A stretch of 64,000 bases of DNA from Pelatocladus maniniholoensis HA4357-MV3 (GCA_019359115.1 JAHHHW010000154.1:1-64000), one strand, 5' to 3'. Shown: positions 30,021 to 38,435, counted from the first letter of the stretch. Notes: generated by a model from the letters alone, not told the origin. Numbers and translations are program-made.

Positions 30021-30067
30021 CTTACTCTACGAGAAGCCGCTTGCGCGTCTATGTCATTTGTTCTTTG
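30021..30067. repeat. 47-base interspersed repeat, copy 2 (inverted)
   Basis: Reverse complement of this stretch matches 11236-11282 in 45 of 47 bases. It is embedded between TGTCATTTGTC-type heptamers and lies inside the ctaC-ctaD gap, showing that the repeat tolerates insertion in an operon. Confidence 0.85.
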
Positions 30068-30110
30068 GGAAGAAGCTAATGACTAATGATTAATGACTAA
30101 TGACCAATGA

Positions 30111-31196
30111 CTATTTTTTGTGAAGTTGATGTAGCATTTCTGGCTGAATTTTCATGTCTTGAGTGTATGGGGCAAGATATTCAGCTGGGGATAGTTCGCT
30201 AGGGTTCACGGCAACTGCTTGATTCAGAGTTTCGGCACTAGCAATCTGCTGTTCTTGTATCCATTTTTCAAAGGCTTCTGGTTTTTCTACTATGACTTGT
30301 GTCCTCATCGCGCCGTGGTAAGGACCACATAATTCCGCACAAATTACAGCATAATCGCCTTCTGTCTTGGGTGTAAACCGAATTTCTGTTTGCCGACCGG
30401 GGATCACATCTTGCTTGAGACGAAATTCTGGCACCCAGAAAGCATGGATGACGTCATTAGCTGTCATATTTAGTCTCACTTCCTGGCCAATGGGAACGTG
30501 CAATTCACCAGAGGTAATACCTGTATCTGGGTAGGTGAAAATAAACGCATACTGCAAACCTGTGACATTAATCACAAGTTCCGGTGGTTTGCCTTGGTTT
30601 TCTCGACTAGCACCAATCGTGGGAGCAACACTACCGACACCGGGAGCATCCTGTTTTTGGGGAATTTGGTCAGCATTACGAACTGCTGCGGTGGCTGGAT
30701 CTTGCATTGCCTCATCAGATTTCTGTTGATTGAGGTTGGGTTGATCACTTCCTTGTGTATCGGTCAATGTTGCTGCGATCGCTGCCCCTGGCATTTTCAT
30801 TGCTTGAGGGGTCATCGGTGCGTCGTGAATGGCATGGGGATCAAAGCCACCCATCTCATTGTAGACATCAAAACTGTAAACAGAGATACCAATGACAATA
30901 ATCGCGGGGATCGCTGTCCAGAGAATCTCTAGTGGTACATTGCCATGCACTGGCTGACCATCTGTATCATCACCTGCACGTCGGCGATATTTAAAAGCAG
31001 TGTATATTAAAACACCTTCTACAATTAAAAATATACCTGTAGATACGATCATCATTGCATTGAACAGGCCATCCACTAAAACAGCTTCATCGGAAGCCTG
31101 GGTAGGTAACAGACCATGATTTTGACCATACCAGAGGCTGACTACTGTCAGCACGATGCCAATAAGTAATGTCCAGATTGAACTTGGAATTTTCAC
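30111..31196 (-). CDS. ctaC: Cytochrome c oxidase subunit II
   Basis: Accepts electrons from cytochrome c6 or plastocyanin through its binuclear CuA centre. The N terminus has a hydrophobic segment (about 7-24) followed by the two-helix hairpin (about 43-69 and 88-108), and the lumenal/periplasmic cupredoxin domain ends with the CuA motif CAELCGPYHGAM (two Cys, Glu, His, Met). Between helices and cupredoxin fold a Gln/Pro/Ala-rich insertion of about 60 residues (around QQKSDEAMQDPATA) is longer than usual for subunit II. It is first in the ctaCDE unit and divergent from ctaA, with a 617-base shared upstream region. Confidence 0.96.
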   Translation of the reverse strand: MKIPSSIWTLLIGIVLTVVSLWYGQNHGLLPTQASDEAVLVDGLFNAMMIVSTGIFLIVEGVLIYTAFKYRRRAGDDTDGQPVHGNVPLEILWTAIPAIIVIGISVYSFDVYNEMGGFDPHAIHDAPMTPQAMKMPGAAIAATLTDTQGSDQPNLNQQKSDEAMQDPATAAVRNADQIPQKQDAPGVGSVAPTIGASRENQGKPPELVINVTGLQYAFIFTYPDTGITSGELHVPIGQEVRLNMTANDVIHAFWVPEFRLKQDVIPGRQTEIRFTPKTEGDYAVICAELCGPYHGAMRTQVIVEKPEAFEKWIQEQQIASAETLNQAVAVNPSELSPAEYLAPYTQDMKIQPEMLHQLHKK

Positions 31197-31813
31197 GGTT
31201 GATAAAGTTAATGACTTTACTACTTAGACGGAACTGCTCACTTACTACGGTAGTCCAGCCTACAGGAGATAGAGTCCTAGAAAGTAAAATCATTATTAAT
31301 TTTTAAGCTGATTTTTCAATCCTCAACAGAATGTATTGCTTGGATATGTCGGAGGTTAGATGCAAATTAAGAGAAAACTTTTCTTAAGCTAGAAGTATCT
31401 CTAGCAGTCTATTGTCTACAACTTGAAAAATACCTAAAGCTTAGGCGCAAAGTAACCAAGGTGCTTCAAAGTATTAAGTGAGAGCCGAACTTTCACCCGA
31501 ATTTTCATAAGCTAGGGTGGAGATGTGGATTTTGAATTTTGCGAAAAGTTTGAGCGCAGGTTTCCTCCGTACTCTAACGAGAAGCCGCGCAAAGCGCGTC
31601 TACGCGAAGCGTCCCGGAGGGAACTTCAAAGCTTTTCAAGATGGATTTTGGACTTTGGGAACGACGTTTCAACCAAGTCACAACTCCTCTATCGATCATC
31701 CAAAATCCCCAAGCCCCTAAATGGATGGCATGGACAATCTCTATAAAGTCCAAATCGACTGGTAAACGTTTGAAATTTTGTGGCTCACGAAGAGCAACTC
31801 AAAGGTATCTTTC
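31197..31813. other. Divergent control region between ctaC and ctaA
   Basis: 617 bases with no gene. It must contain the ctaC (minus) and ctaA (plus) promoters, not resolved here. GC-rich dispersed repeats (ACGAGAAGCCGCGCAAAGCG and CGTCCCGGAGGG, about 31578-31622) lie in the half nearer ctaA. Confidence 0.5.
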
Positions 31814-32779
31814 ATGAGCGAATTTGTTCTGGAACAACAAAATGTAGAGGCAGTAGGACAACAGCAAAATCCCAAGGATAGAATTCGACGCTGGGTGTGG
31901 AGAATGTGTGTAGCCACTTTGATTTTGATGGCGATCGGCAGTGCCACCCGCGTCATGAATGCAGGATTAGCTTGTCCAGACTGGCCTTTGTGCTACGGTA
32001 AACTAGTACCAACCAAGCAAATGAATTTCCAGGTGTTTCTGGAATGGTTTCATAGATTGGACGCGTCATTAATTGGGATCAGCGCGATCGCACTCGTGGG
32101 TGTATCTTGGTGGAATCGTCGCTCTTTACCCAAGTGGCTTCCTTGGGCATCCACATTTGCCTTATTTTTAATTATCTTCCAAGGTGTGTTAGGTGGACTC
32201 ACTGTTACTGAACTGTTACGGTTTGATATAGTGACTGCTCACTTGGGAACAGCTTTAGTATTTTTCTGTACTCTATTGGTGATTGGTACTGCACTCACTC
32301 CCTACCAAGCTACCGGAAGTGTTGGTAAATTACCTTGGGTAGGTTTAATTGCCACTATTTTGGTTTACGTACAGAGTCTTCTCGGCGCTTTAGTCGGTTC
32401 TCGCTGGGCGCTACACCAATGTTTCGGAGGCTACGAACTTTGTAATGTGATGTATAGTCACATCTTTGGCTTGATCCCACCGACAGTGGCAATATTGGCA
32501 CTGGTATTTATGGCTTGGCGTACACCAGCACTCCACCCAGCTCTACGCAAACTGGCAAATATGGCTGGTGGATTATTGGTTTTACAATTGATCGTAGGAT
32601 TTGCTACTTTCCGGTTACATCTCCAAGTCGAACAATTAACAGTCTCTCACCAAGCTATAGGGGCAAGTTTGCTGGGTATTTTGGTAGTTTTCACTGTTCT
32701 GTCATTACGCGATTGGGCAGCCAACCGCGGTATTAACGCTGACATGAATACTGAGACTGCCAATCCACTTCTAAGTTAA
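31814..32779 (+). CDS. ctaA: Heme A synthase (CtaA/COX15)
   Basis: Oxidises the C8 methyl of heme O to the formyl group of heme A for the oxidase encoded next door. From ATG 31814 (AAAGG 8 bases upstream; 321 residues) eight helices can be counted. Conserved histidines occur in EWFHRLDASLIG, VTAHLGTALVFF, ALHQCFGGYEL and SHQAIGASLLG; CPDWPLCYGKLVP is the extracytoplasmic loop with the cysteine pair. ctaB follows after 142 bases on the same strand, and the oxidase subunits are divergent, so the locus combines enzyme and cofactor synthesis. Confidence 0.95.
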   Translation: MSEFVLEQQNVEAVGQQQNPKDRIRRWVWRMCVATLILMAIGSATRVMNAGLACPDWPLCYGKLVPTKQMNFQVFLEWFHRLDASLIGISAIALVGVSWWNRRSLPKWLPWASTFALFLIIFQGVLGGLTVTELLRFDIVTAHLGTALVFFCTLLVIGTALTPYQATGSVGKLPWVGLIATILVYVQSLLGALVGSRWALHQCFGGYELCNVMYSHIFGLIPPTVAILALVFMAWRTPALHPALRKLANMAGGLLVLQLIVGFATFRLHLQVEQLTVSHQAIGASLLGILVVFTVLSLRDWAANRGINADMNTETANPLLS

Positions 32780-32880
32780 TCAGTTAACAGTTAACAGTTA
32801 ACAGAAAGGAACACTGATAACAGTGAACTGTTATGAAAAAGAGCTACTAGTAACTGATAACTGATAACTGACTGATAGCA
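32780..32880. repeat. STRR tract (CAGTTAA / AACTGAT heptamers) between ctaA and ctaB
   Basis: CAGTTAACAGTTAACAGTTAACAG is followed by AACTGAT units. Short, imperfect heptamer repeats of the Nostocales type; no other feature in the gap. Confidence 0.8.
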
Positions 32881-32921
32881 ACAGCATACAAATTATTGAA
32901 TATTAAGGAATTAGTGCCAAA

Positions 32922-33875
32922 ATGATTGAGACTAATGTCTCGAAGCAGCATGAATCATTTTTACAGATTCTGCAAAGCTATTACCAACTAACTAAACCCA
33001 GAATTATCCCATTGCTCTTAATTACCACAGCTGGCAGTATGTGGATCGCAGCAAAGGGGCAGGTAGACCCGGTGCTGTTGCTAGTAACTCTGTTTGGTGG
33101 CACTTTAGCTGCTGCTAGCGCCCAAACAATTAACTGTATTTATGACCGGGATATAGATTATGAGATGGAGCGTACCCGTCATCGTCCCATCCCTTCTGGT
33201 AGGATACAGTCACGTGATGCTTTAATTTTTGCGATCGCTCTAGCTGTTATTTCCTTTAGCCTATTGTCAGTATTTGCCAACTTGCTAGCCGCCTCCCTAG
33301 CAATGGCTGGTATAGTTTTTTATGTTTTAGTTTATACTCATTGGCTAAAGCGTCACAGCACCCTCAATATTGTCATTGGTGGAGCCGCAGGAGCGATTCC
33401 GACCCTAGTAGGTTGGGCGGCTGTTACTGGTAGTTTAAGCTGGACAGCGTGGTTATTATTTGCAATTGTCTTTTTATGGACACCGCCTCATTTCTGGGCT
33501 TTAGCCTTGATGATTAGCGAGGATTACGCAAAAGTTGGTGTACCAATGCTACCAGTAGTTGCCGGTAATCCAGCGACTGTGCGCCAGATTTGGTGGTATA
33601 CCTTAATCACAGTCGCAGCCACACTGATGCTAATTTATCCTTTGCAGCAAACAGGATTTGTTTATGGTGCGATCGCCCTATATTTAGGCGGAGTATTCAT
33701 TTACAAAGCTTGGCAATTGCTCCATAATCCAAGCGATCGTAATTTAGCCAGAGGATTATTTATCTATTCCATTTCTTACATGATGCTGTTATGTCTGGGT
33801 ATGGTAATTGATAGTCTTCCTCTTACCCATCATGCAATTAGTTTTGTAGTGAGTCAGTTGCATTTGGTGAACTGA
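32922..33875 (+). CDS. ctaB: Protoheme IX farnesyltransferase (heme O synthase)
   Basis: Attaches farnesyl to protoheme, making heme O, the substrate of CtaA. The 317-residue UbiA-family protein has about nine helices and the diphosphate-binding motif [20 protein letters not shown] in the first cytoplasmic loop, with the second loop [18 protein letters not shown]. It forms a ctaA-ctaB transcription unit closed by a strong intrinsic terminator 22 bases downstream. Confidence 0.96.
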   Translation: MIETNVSKQHESFLQILQSYYQLTKPRIIPLLLITTAGSMWIAAKGQVDPVLLLVTLFGGTLAAASAQTINCIYDRDIDYEMERTRHRPIPSGRIQSRDALIFAIALAVISFSLLSVFANLLAASLAMAGIVFYVLVYTHWLKRHSTLNIVIGGAAGAIPTLVGWAAVTGSLSWTAWLLFAIVFLWTPPHFWALALMISEDYAKVGVPMLPVVAGNPATVRQIWWYTLITVAATLMLIYPLQQTGFVYGAIALYLGGVFIYKAWQLLHNPSDRNLARGLFIYSISYMMLLCLGMVIDSLPLTHHAISFVVSQLHLVN

Positions 33876-33896
33876 AAGGTAGATCACTGGAATTAG

Positions 33897-33930
33897 ACCG
33901 GGTTTTTCTCAAACCCGGTTTTTATTTTTA
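33897..33930 (+). terminator. Intrinsic terminator after ctaB
   Basis: ACCGGGTTT and AAACCCGGT (33897-33905, 33911-33919) form a perfect 9-bp stem with a 5-base loop, followed by TTTTATTTTTA. Confidence 0.92.
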
Positions 33931-33941
33931 TTTAAATTATT

Positions 33942-34054
33942 GGCTTTGCTGATTTTATGTATGAAAATGATTTTTAGATGATTTCAAAATCCTTGTACCA
34001 GACCCGATATATCGCGTCTGGTACATCTAATTCATACCGCGATTCAGCAACGCC
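33942..34054. mobile_element. MITE (113 bp) with 8-bp target duplication, copy 2
   Basis: Reverse complement begins GGCGTTGCTGAATCGCGGTA and ends with the inverted counterpart, as in copy 1 at 25899. The inner palindrome here is built on GTACCAGACGCGATATATCG. The duplicated octamer AAATTATT is at 33934-33941 and 34055-34062. The right duplication includes the stop codon of the small gene at 34058, so the element landed exactly at the end of that gene. Confidence 0.88.
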
Positions 34055-34057
34055 AAA

Positions 34058-34207
34058 TTATTTAATTGCAGAAAGAGCGTGTCCACAGACACCAGCAGCT
34101 ATACCAGCCGAAGCCACCAAAGAAGGCTGATTCTTAACGACACCAACAATAGCTGCTAAGAAAAGAGCAAAAAAAGCACTCAACGCCATTTGACGTAAAA
34201 TACCCAT
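34058..34207 (-). CDS. Small membrane protein, 49 residues, unknown function
   Basis: From ATG 34207 (MGILRQMALSAFFALFLAAI) with AGAGGA 7 bases upstream. The chain has one clear hydrophobic segment (about 8-24) and a second milder one (about 33-44, VASAGIAAGVCGHAL), separated by a basic KNQPS turn. It may be an alpha-helical hairpin. No family recognised. The stop codon lies in the target duplication of the MITE; the original end could have been different. Twelve further codons upstream are open but lack a start signal. Confidence 0.6.
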   Translation of the reverse strand: MGILRQMALSAFFALFLAAIVGVVKNQPSLVASAGIAAGVCGHALSAIK

Positions 34208-34318
34208 CTTGAATCCTCTAGCTAGATTTAATAGGGCTGACACTAATATAATTATCTATTAATTTTGTTTATAGAAATAAAAATAAATTATACAAATTAT
34301 TCAATTTTAAAAATTATT

Positions 34319-34347
34319 CTCGTTACCAGGTTTAACCTGGTAACGAG
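34319..34347. repeat. Perfect 29-base palindrome (CTCGTTACCAGGTT)
   Basis: Two 14-base arms around a single T, 46 bases after the stop of the GG-leader peptide gene. No T tract follows on the minus strand. It may be a processing hairpin or dispersed repeat. Confidence 0.75.
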
Positions 34348-34392
34348 GGTTTAAAGGCTTCGCATCCTGATACTACAAACTAGTGCAAGTTG

Positions 34393-34530
34393 TCAGTCTC
34401 TGTATTTGTAACATTCGTAGCATTTGTATTTATATTTGTCTTTGTCTCTGTCTTTGCCTTTGTCGTCTCTACCACCAATAATTTGACTAGATTCAACAGA
34501 TTCGATGTGATTCAGATCAGAAATAATCAT
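34393..34530 (-). CDS. Double-glycine-leader small peptide (possible RiPP/bacteriocin-type precursor)
   Basis: A 45-codon gene with AGGAG six bases before the ATG (34528-34530). The N-terminal 20 residues, MIISDLNHIESVESSQIIGG, look like a double-glycine leader of the kind that C39-peptidase ABC transporters cut. The remaining 25 residues are extremely polar: alternating Lys/Asp/Arg, then KYKYKCYECYKYRD with two cysteines in a CYEC motif. Short proteins with MIISDLN…GG starts recur in Nostoc-type genomes. Neither a peptidase-transporter nor a known modifying enzyme is adjacent, although a class I methyltransferase lies 370 bases upstream on the same strand. Secreted peptide or metal-binding tail are possibilities; function is not known. 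Confidence 0.75.
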   Translation of the reverse strand: MIISDLNHIESVESSQIIGGRDDKGKDRDKDKYKYKCYECYKYRD

Positions 34531-34903
34531 GACTTTCTCCTGGGAATTAATTAATGGTAATTGCTATGATTTTAAGGATGTTTGAAAAGCGTTGGACTGC
34601 GATTTATTAGTACCGATTGTAATTAACTTTCACTTCTCAGACATCCTCTTAGCCTCACTTACAAAATCAGGTGAGCGATAACCTTAGTACCCTAATTTAG
34701 GTATTGCTGACTGGACATTCATATGTCCAAAGGTAGAACCTACATCTATCAAAAGTTGAACTCAATCTCTGGCTATAAATTAGCTATCCAAAAGCTTGTA
34801 ATTTTAACTTTAAAAATAAATTTATTAAGTGTTTTTCTGGAATCAATTAGGATGTTAAAACGCGTATTTGTTGGCATAATATTTATCGTGTTAACCCAAT
34901 TAA

Positions 34904-35713
34904 TTATTTACAACCAGTTGCAAAAATAGTCATATTTTCATACCAAACACCTTGGTCAGTTGCCATTGCTTCTATTTTTTGACGATACTCTGCTTGCAAT
35001 TCTTGCATTTGCTCCACATAAATCTGTAATAAGGGATTTTCTCTAGGATGAAACCATCCTCCATTCCATTCTTGAGCTTTCTCAACACTACGGTAAAAAC
35101 CAAATTGTTCGCTTTTGACTTGAATATCTTTAAAACCAGCTTCTCGGAGCAAATTTTGGCACTTATGGTGAGTTCCTGTTGGCTCGTTAATATTTGTCAG
35201 TGAAATACCATATTTGGCACAAATTTCAATAATGAGTGATGCTTCACATGACTCCTGAGAGCAAGCAGAAAAACCAACAATGCCACCTTGTTTTAGAAAA
35301 CGATACCATTTTTGTAAAGCAGCAGGAATATCTGTAAAGTAAACTATTGCTGTAGAACAAATAATTACATCAAAACTTTCATCATGAAAGTCTATATACT
35401 CTGCATCTGCTTCTATTAATTCAATATTTTGCAAGCCTAATTCCTCTATTTTGCGTTTGGCTTGCTCAAGCATTCCTGACGAAAAATCTACTCCAATTAC
35501 TTTTCCTTCTGAGCCAACAATTTGAGCAGTAGGGATAGCAATGATACCTGTACCAGTTGCTATATCTAGTATTTGTTGTCCCTTTTTTAATTTAACTAAC
35601 TCTAATAAAGGCAAAGTGCGACGAATAGTGTAGTGATTGTCGTAACTAGTTCTGCTGTTGAAAAAATCAATTACTTCTTGTTTGTACTGTTGTTCGTATT
35701 GGTTGCTGCACAT
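34904..35713 (-). CDS. Class I SAM-dependent methyltransferase
   Basis: From ATG 35713 the protein has 269 residues (MCSNQYEQQYKQEVIDFFNS). The SAM-binding motif I is ILDIATGTGIIAIPTA, the acidic end of strand 2 is VIGVDFSSGML, then EADAEYIDFHDESFDVI and the post-motif RFLKQGGIVGFSACSQES. This is the UbiE/Methyltransf_11 fold that methylates small molecules; the substrate is not predictable. A further 30 codons upstream are open but read as hydrophobic low-quality sequence. The next gene (35909) is divergent. The distance to the GG-leader peptide gene leaves open, without proof, a role in peptide modification. Confidence 0.85.
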   Translation of the reverse strand: MCSNQYEQQYKQEVIDFFNSRTSYDNHYTIRRTLPLLELVKLKKGQQILDIATGTGIIAIPTAQIVGSEGKVIGVDFSSGMLEQAKRKIEELGLQNIELIEADAEYIDFHDESFDVIICSTAIVYFTDIPAALQKWYRFLKQGGIVGFSACSQESCEASLIIEICAKYGISLTNINEPTGTHHKCQNLLREAGFKDIQVKSEQFGFYRSVEKAQEWNGGWFHPRENPLLQIYVEQMQELQAEYRQKIEAMATDQGVWYENMTIFATGCK

Positions 35714-35908
35714 AAAATTGTCAGGAAAAATATAGACTAAGTTTAAACTAGAAAAATATAAAAAATAAATGATATTTAGAAGAAAATTTCGTAAATCGCC
35801 CAAGTTTCTTGAAACAGCTTGATTTGTCCGATTGCTTCACTTGTGAGTGCTGCTAATAGCATTTGCTAGTGTAGTAAAGTAATACATGCTTAAAATAACT
35901 GGCTTAAT

Positions 35909-36781
35909 ATGGCTAATTTAAATCTGCGTCGCCCCCAAAATATTAGTGGTGACTTTTATGTCGATACCACTTGTATCGACTGTGATACCTGTCGTTGGAT
36001 GGCTCCAGAAGTATTTACTGAAGCTGAGGGAATGTCAGCAGTATATCAGCAACCAGCGAACTATAAAGAAAGATTAAAAGCATTGCAAGCACTTTTATCT
36101 TGTCCTACGAGTTCAATTGGAACTGTTGAAAAGCCTCAAGATATCAAAATTGTTCAGTTCAGTTTTCCGATTCCTGTAGAAGAAAATGTCTATGATTGTG
36201 GCTACCATTCGGAAAAATCCTATGGTGGAACCGGCTACTTTATTCAACTATCAGAAGGTAATGTTTTAGTAGATTCTCCTCGCTTTACACCACCTCTAGT
36301 CAAGCGTTTAGAAGAAATGGGAGGAATACGTTATATGTACCTAACTCACATAGATGATGTGGCAGATCATCAAAAATATGCACAACATTTTGGGTGTCAA
36401 CGTATTCTACATAAAGATGATATTAATGGGGGTACTCGTGATGTTGAAATTCAATTGACTGGTTCAGAACCTTTTGAGTTAGCTTCTGATTTATTGATTA
36501 TCCCAGTTCCTGGACATAGCAAAGGACACACTGTCTTGCTATACAAAAATAAGTTTCTCTTTACTGGCGATCATCTGGCTTGGAATGATGATATTGACCA
36601 GTTAATTACTTTCCGTGATTATTGTTTTTATTCTTGGTCAGAATTAATTAAATCAATGCGGAAGTTGGCTAATTATACTTTTGAGTGGGTGCTTCCAGGT
36701 CACGGACGGAGATATCATGCAGATGCAGAAACTATGAAAAAACAAATACACAAATGCGTTGCGTGGATGGAAAACCAATAA
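35909..36781 (+). CDS. Ferredoxin-domain / metallo-beta-lactamase fusion protein
   Basis: The 290-residue protein begins with a small Fe-S domain: Cys22, Cys25, Cys28 in CIDCDTCRW and Cys65 in SCPTSS, the spacing of single-cluster bacterial ferredoxins. From about residue 95 a metallo-beta-lactamase fold follows: LTHIDDVADH (residues 145-154) stands where HxHxDH is canonical, then VPGHSKGHT, FTGDHLAW and LPGHGRRYH. The THxDDvaDH variant is, to my knowledge, shared by a cyanobacterial and plant subfamily. A redox-linked hydrolase or oxygen-sensitive enzyme is likely, but the reaction is unknown. It is monocistronic with a strong terminator. Confidence 0.88.
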   Translation: MANLNLRRPQNISGDFYVDTTCIDCDTCRWMAPEVFTEAEGMSAVYQQPANYKERLKALQALLSCPTSSIGTVEKPQDIKIVQFSFPIPVEENVYDCGYHSEKSYGGTGYFIQLSEGNVLVDSPRFTPPLVKRLEEMGGIRYMYLTHIDDVADHQKYAQHFGCQRILHKDDINGGTRDVEIQLTGSEPFELASDLLIIPVPGHSKGHTVLLYKNKFLFTGDHLAWNDDIDQLITFRDYCFYSWSELIKSMRKLANYTFEWVLPGHGRRYHADAETMKKQIHKCVAWMENQ

Positions 36782-36836
36782 CGCAATTAGTATTGATGAA
36801 AATAGTTTGGAAAAGTTTACAAAATAGCCAAGAAAC

Positions 36837-36871
36837 CGGGTTTTAATCATATGATTAAAACCCGTTTTTTA
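36837..36871 (+). terminator. Intrinsic terminator after the Fe-S/MBL gene
   Basis: CGGGTTTTAATCAT (36837-36850) and its perfect complement (36851-36864) form a 14-bp stem followed by six T residues. Confidence 0.9.
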
Positions 36872-37207
36872 TATAAACATCCTCACTTCATCACTACATA
36901 CTTCCATACACAGTAATCTATTTCCGGAATTTCACGAAGAAACTTAGTAGCATATTGTGTAGTTGCTTGCCGAAGTAATATATAGAACCATTAATCACGG
37001 GAGCGATCGCACTATTCTTAATCAAGAAACTACATTGATTGAGATCTAGGAAAAAGTTTTGATGGAGCTTTTGGAAATATCATGCAAAAGCTGAAAGTCC
37101 AATCGCCTAATACCGCAGACGCTTTAGAAACAGAACAGCAGTTTTTAGCATATTTTCGCAATCAGTTAGGTTTAGAAAAATCTCATCATGTTTTAGGCAT
37201 GGAAGTA
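36872..37207. other. Spacer with possible gene relics
   Basis: On the minus strand the complement of about 36886-36990 reads LLRQATTQYATKFLREIPEI then DYCVWKYVVMK and a stop, which looks like the C-terminal end of a protein without its front. On the plus strand an ORF of 57 codons (37083-37256; MQKLKVQSPNTADALETEQQ) overlaps the end of the next gene. Neither matches a family I recognise; both may be remnants. Confidence 0.35.
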
Positions 37208-38206
37208 TCAAAACACCAAAACAATCTTACCCGTGGTCGAACCAGATTCAATTAACTGGTGTGCTTTTGCTGCTTCAGCTAAGGGTAACTCATGACTTAC
37301 ATGAATTTTCAACTTACCTGCATCAATATATTTAGCACACTCTGCTAATATTTCTGCTTGGTGCTGCTGTGCTTCCACCATCCCTTCCACCATTGGTATA
37401 AGCATTAATTCTAAACCAATGCGAAGATTACGGTTTCTCGCAGTTCTCCAAACAGTATTAGTATTTGGTTCTAAAATTGTCACAATATCGCCATACATCC
37501 GTACAGCTGGGAAGGTTTTATGAAAAGTTTCTCCACCCACAGTATCAAAAGCCAAGTCTACACCTTCGCCACCAGTCCAATCTAAAACTGCTTGGACAAA
37601 ATCTGTTTGTTTATAGAAAATCGGATAATCTGCACCGAGTTGTTTGACAAAATTTGCTTTTTCTGGAGAACTTACTGTTGTGCAGACATCTGCGCCTTTA
37701 AGTTTAGCTAGCTGAATTGCCACATGTCCAACACCACCAGCACCAGCATGAATTAAGACGCGATCGCCTGGTTCTAATCTTCCACGTTCATATAAAGCTT
37801 CCCAAGCCGTAATTAATACTAAAGGTGCTGCTGCGGCTGCTGCAAACGAGACAGATTTGGGTTTGTGGGCTGCAAAGCGCTCATCTATTGTAGTATATTC
37901 AGCATAATTACCTTGGTGTTCCCCCAACCCACCATTACAAAAATATACTTCATCACCAACGTTAAAATTCTTGACACCAGCACCAACAACTTCAACTACA
38001 CCTGCACCATCACAACCTAAAATAGCAGGCATTTGATCGGGGTAGAAAGTGCCACGTTTGCGAAGTTTGGTATCAATCGGGTTAACACCAGCTGCTCTTA
38101 AGTGTATCAAAAGTTCAGTTTCACCAACAGGAACACCAGGATTTGTCACATCTTGTAGTTGCAGAACTTCAGGGTTTCCGGGTGCTGTCATTAATACTGC
38201 TTTCAT
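37208..38206 (-). CDS. NADPH:quinone oxidoreductase-type zinc-independent medium-chain dehydrogenase
   Basis: A 332-residue MDR-family protein. The N-terminal GroES-like domain has AAGVNPIDTKLRKRGTFYP and LGCDGAGVVEVVGAG; the Rossmann domain has VLIHAGAGGVGHVAIQLAKL. The cysteine ligands of zinc alcohol dehydrogenases are missing, which places it with quinone oxidoreductases and enoyl reductases (zeta-crystallin type) that use NADPH. The substrate is not known. GGAGGA lies 8 bases before ATG 38206. It is a single gene, convergent with the Fe-S/MBL gene. Confidence 0.9.
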   Translation of the reverse strand: MKAVLMTAPGNPEVLQLQDVTNPGVPVGETELLIHLRAAGVNPIDTKLRKRGTFYPDQMPAILGCDGAGVVEVVGAGVKNFNVGDEVYFCNGGLGEHQGNYAEYTTIDERFAAHKPKSVSFAAAAAAPLVLITAWEALYERGRLEPGDRVLIHAGAGGVGHVAIQLAKLKGADVCTTVSSPEKANFVKQLGADYPIFYKQTDFVQAVLDWTGGEGVDLAFDTVGGETFHKTFPAVRMYGDIVTILEPNTNTVWRTARNRNLRIGLELMLIPMVEGMVEAQQHQAEILAECAKYIDAGKLKIHVSHELPLAEAAKAHQLIESGSTTGKIVLVF

Positions 38207-38256
38207 GACTTATTCCTCCGCGTGCTTGCATTTGTCAATGTAGCGCAAACAGGTAG

Positions 38257-38435
38257 AGCGATCGCATAGATAAGTTAAAAACAGATCCAGAAAAACAGGG
38301 AAAACCTTTTGTTGACAAACTCAAGGGATATCGTAGTGTTAGGGCTGTAGGTCAACGTTACAGAATCATACACTCATGCAGAAATTGTTAGAGGACTTAG
38401 AGAAGTAAGATTTCAAACATCTATCTATAGAAATA
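38257..38435 (+). pseudogene. Relic of a RelE/ParE-family toxin gene
   Basis: The frame from 38257 reads [20 protein letters not shown] then [15 protein letters not shown] before a stop at 38389-38391. This matches the RelE core (DPxxxGKPL…LxGYRSLRVGxYRIIY). A frame change leads to [16 protein letters not shown], like the family's C-terminal V(A)xGxRKE…DIY segment. The N terminus is missing and no antitoxin was found next to it, so this is a decayed toxin. Confidence 0.65.

Noticed and set aside
34723-34929. 68-codon plus-strand ORF with a hydrophobic C-terminal half (…GIIFIVLTQLIIYNQLQK)
   Set aside because: No ribosome binding site, biased AT-rich codons, and its end overlaps the convergent methyltransferase gene. 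Could be real but cannot be supported.
37083-37256. 57-codon plus-strand ORF (MQKLKVQSPNTADALETEQQ…)
   Set aside because: Overlaps the C-terminal codons of the convergent oxidoreductase gene and has no recognised homologue or clear Shine-Dalgarno; kept only as a note in the spacer entry.
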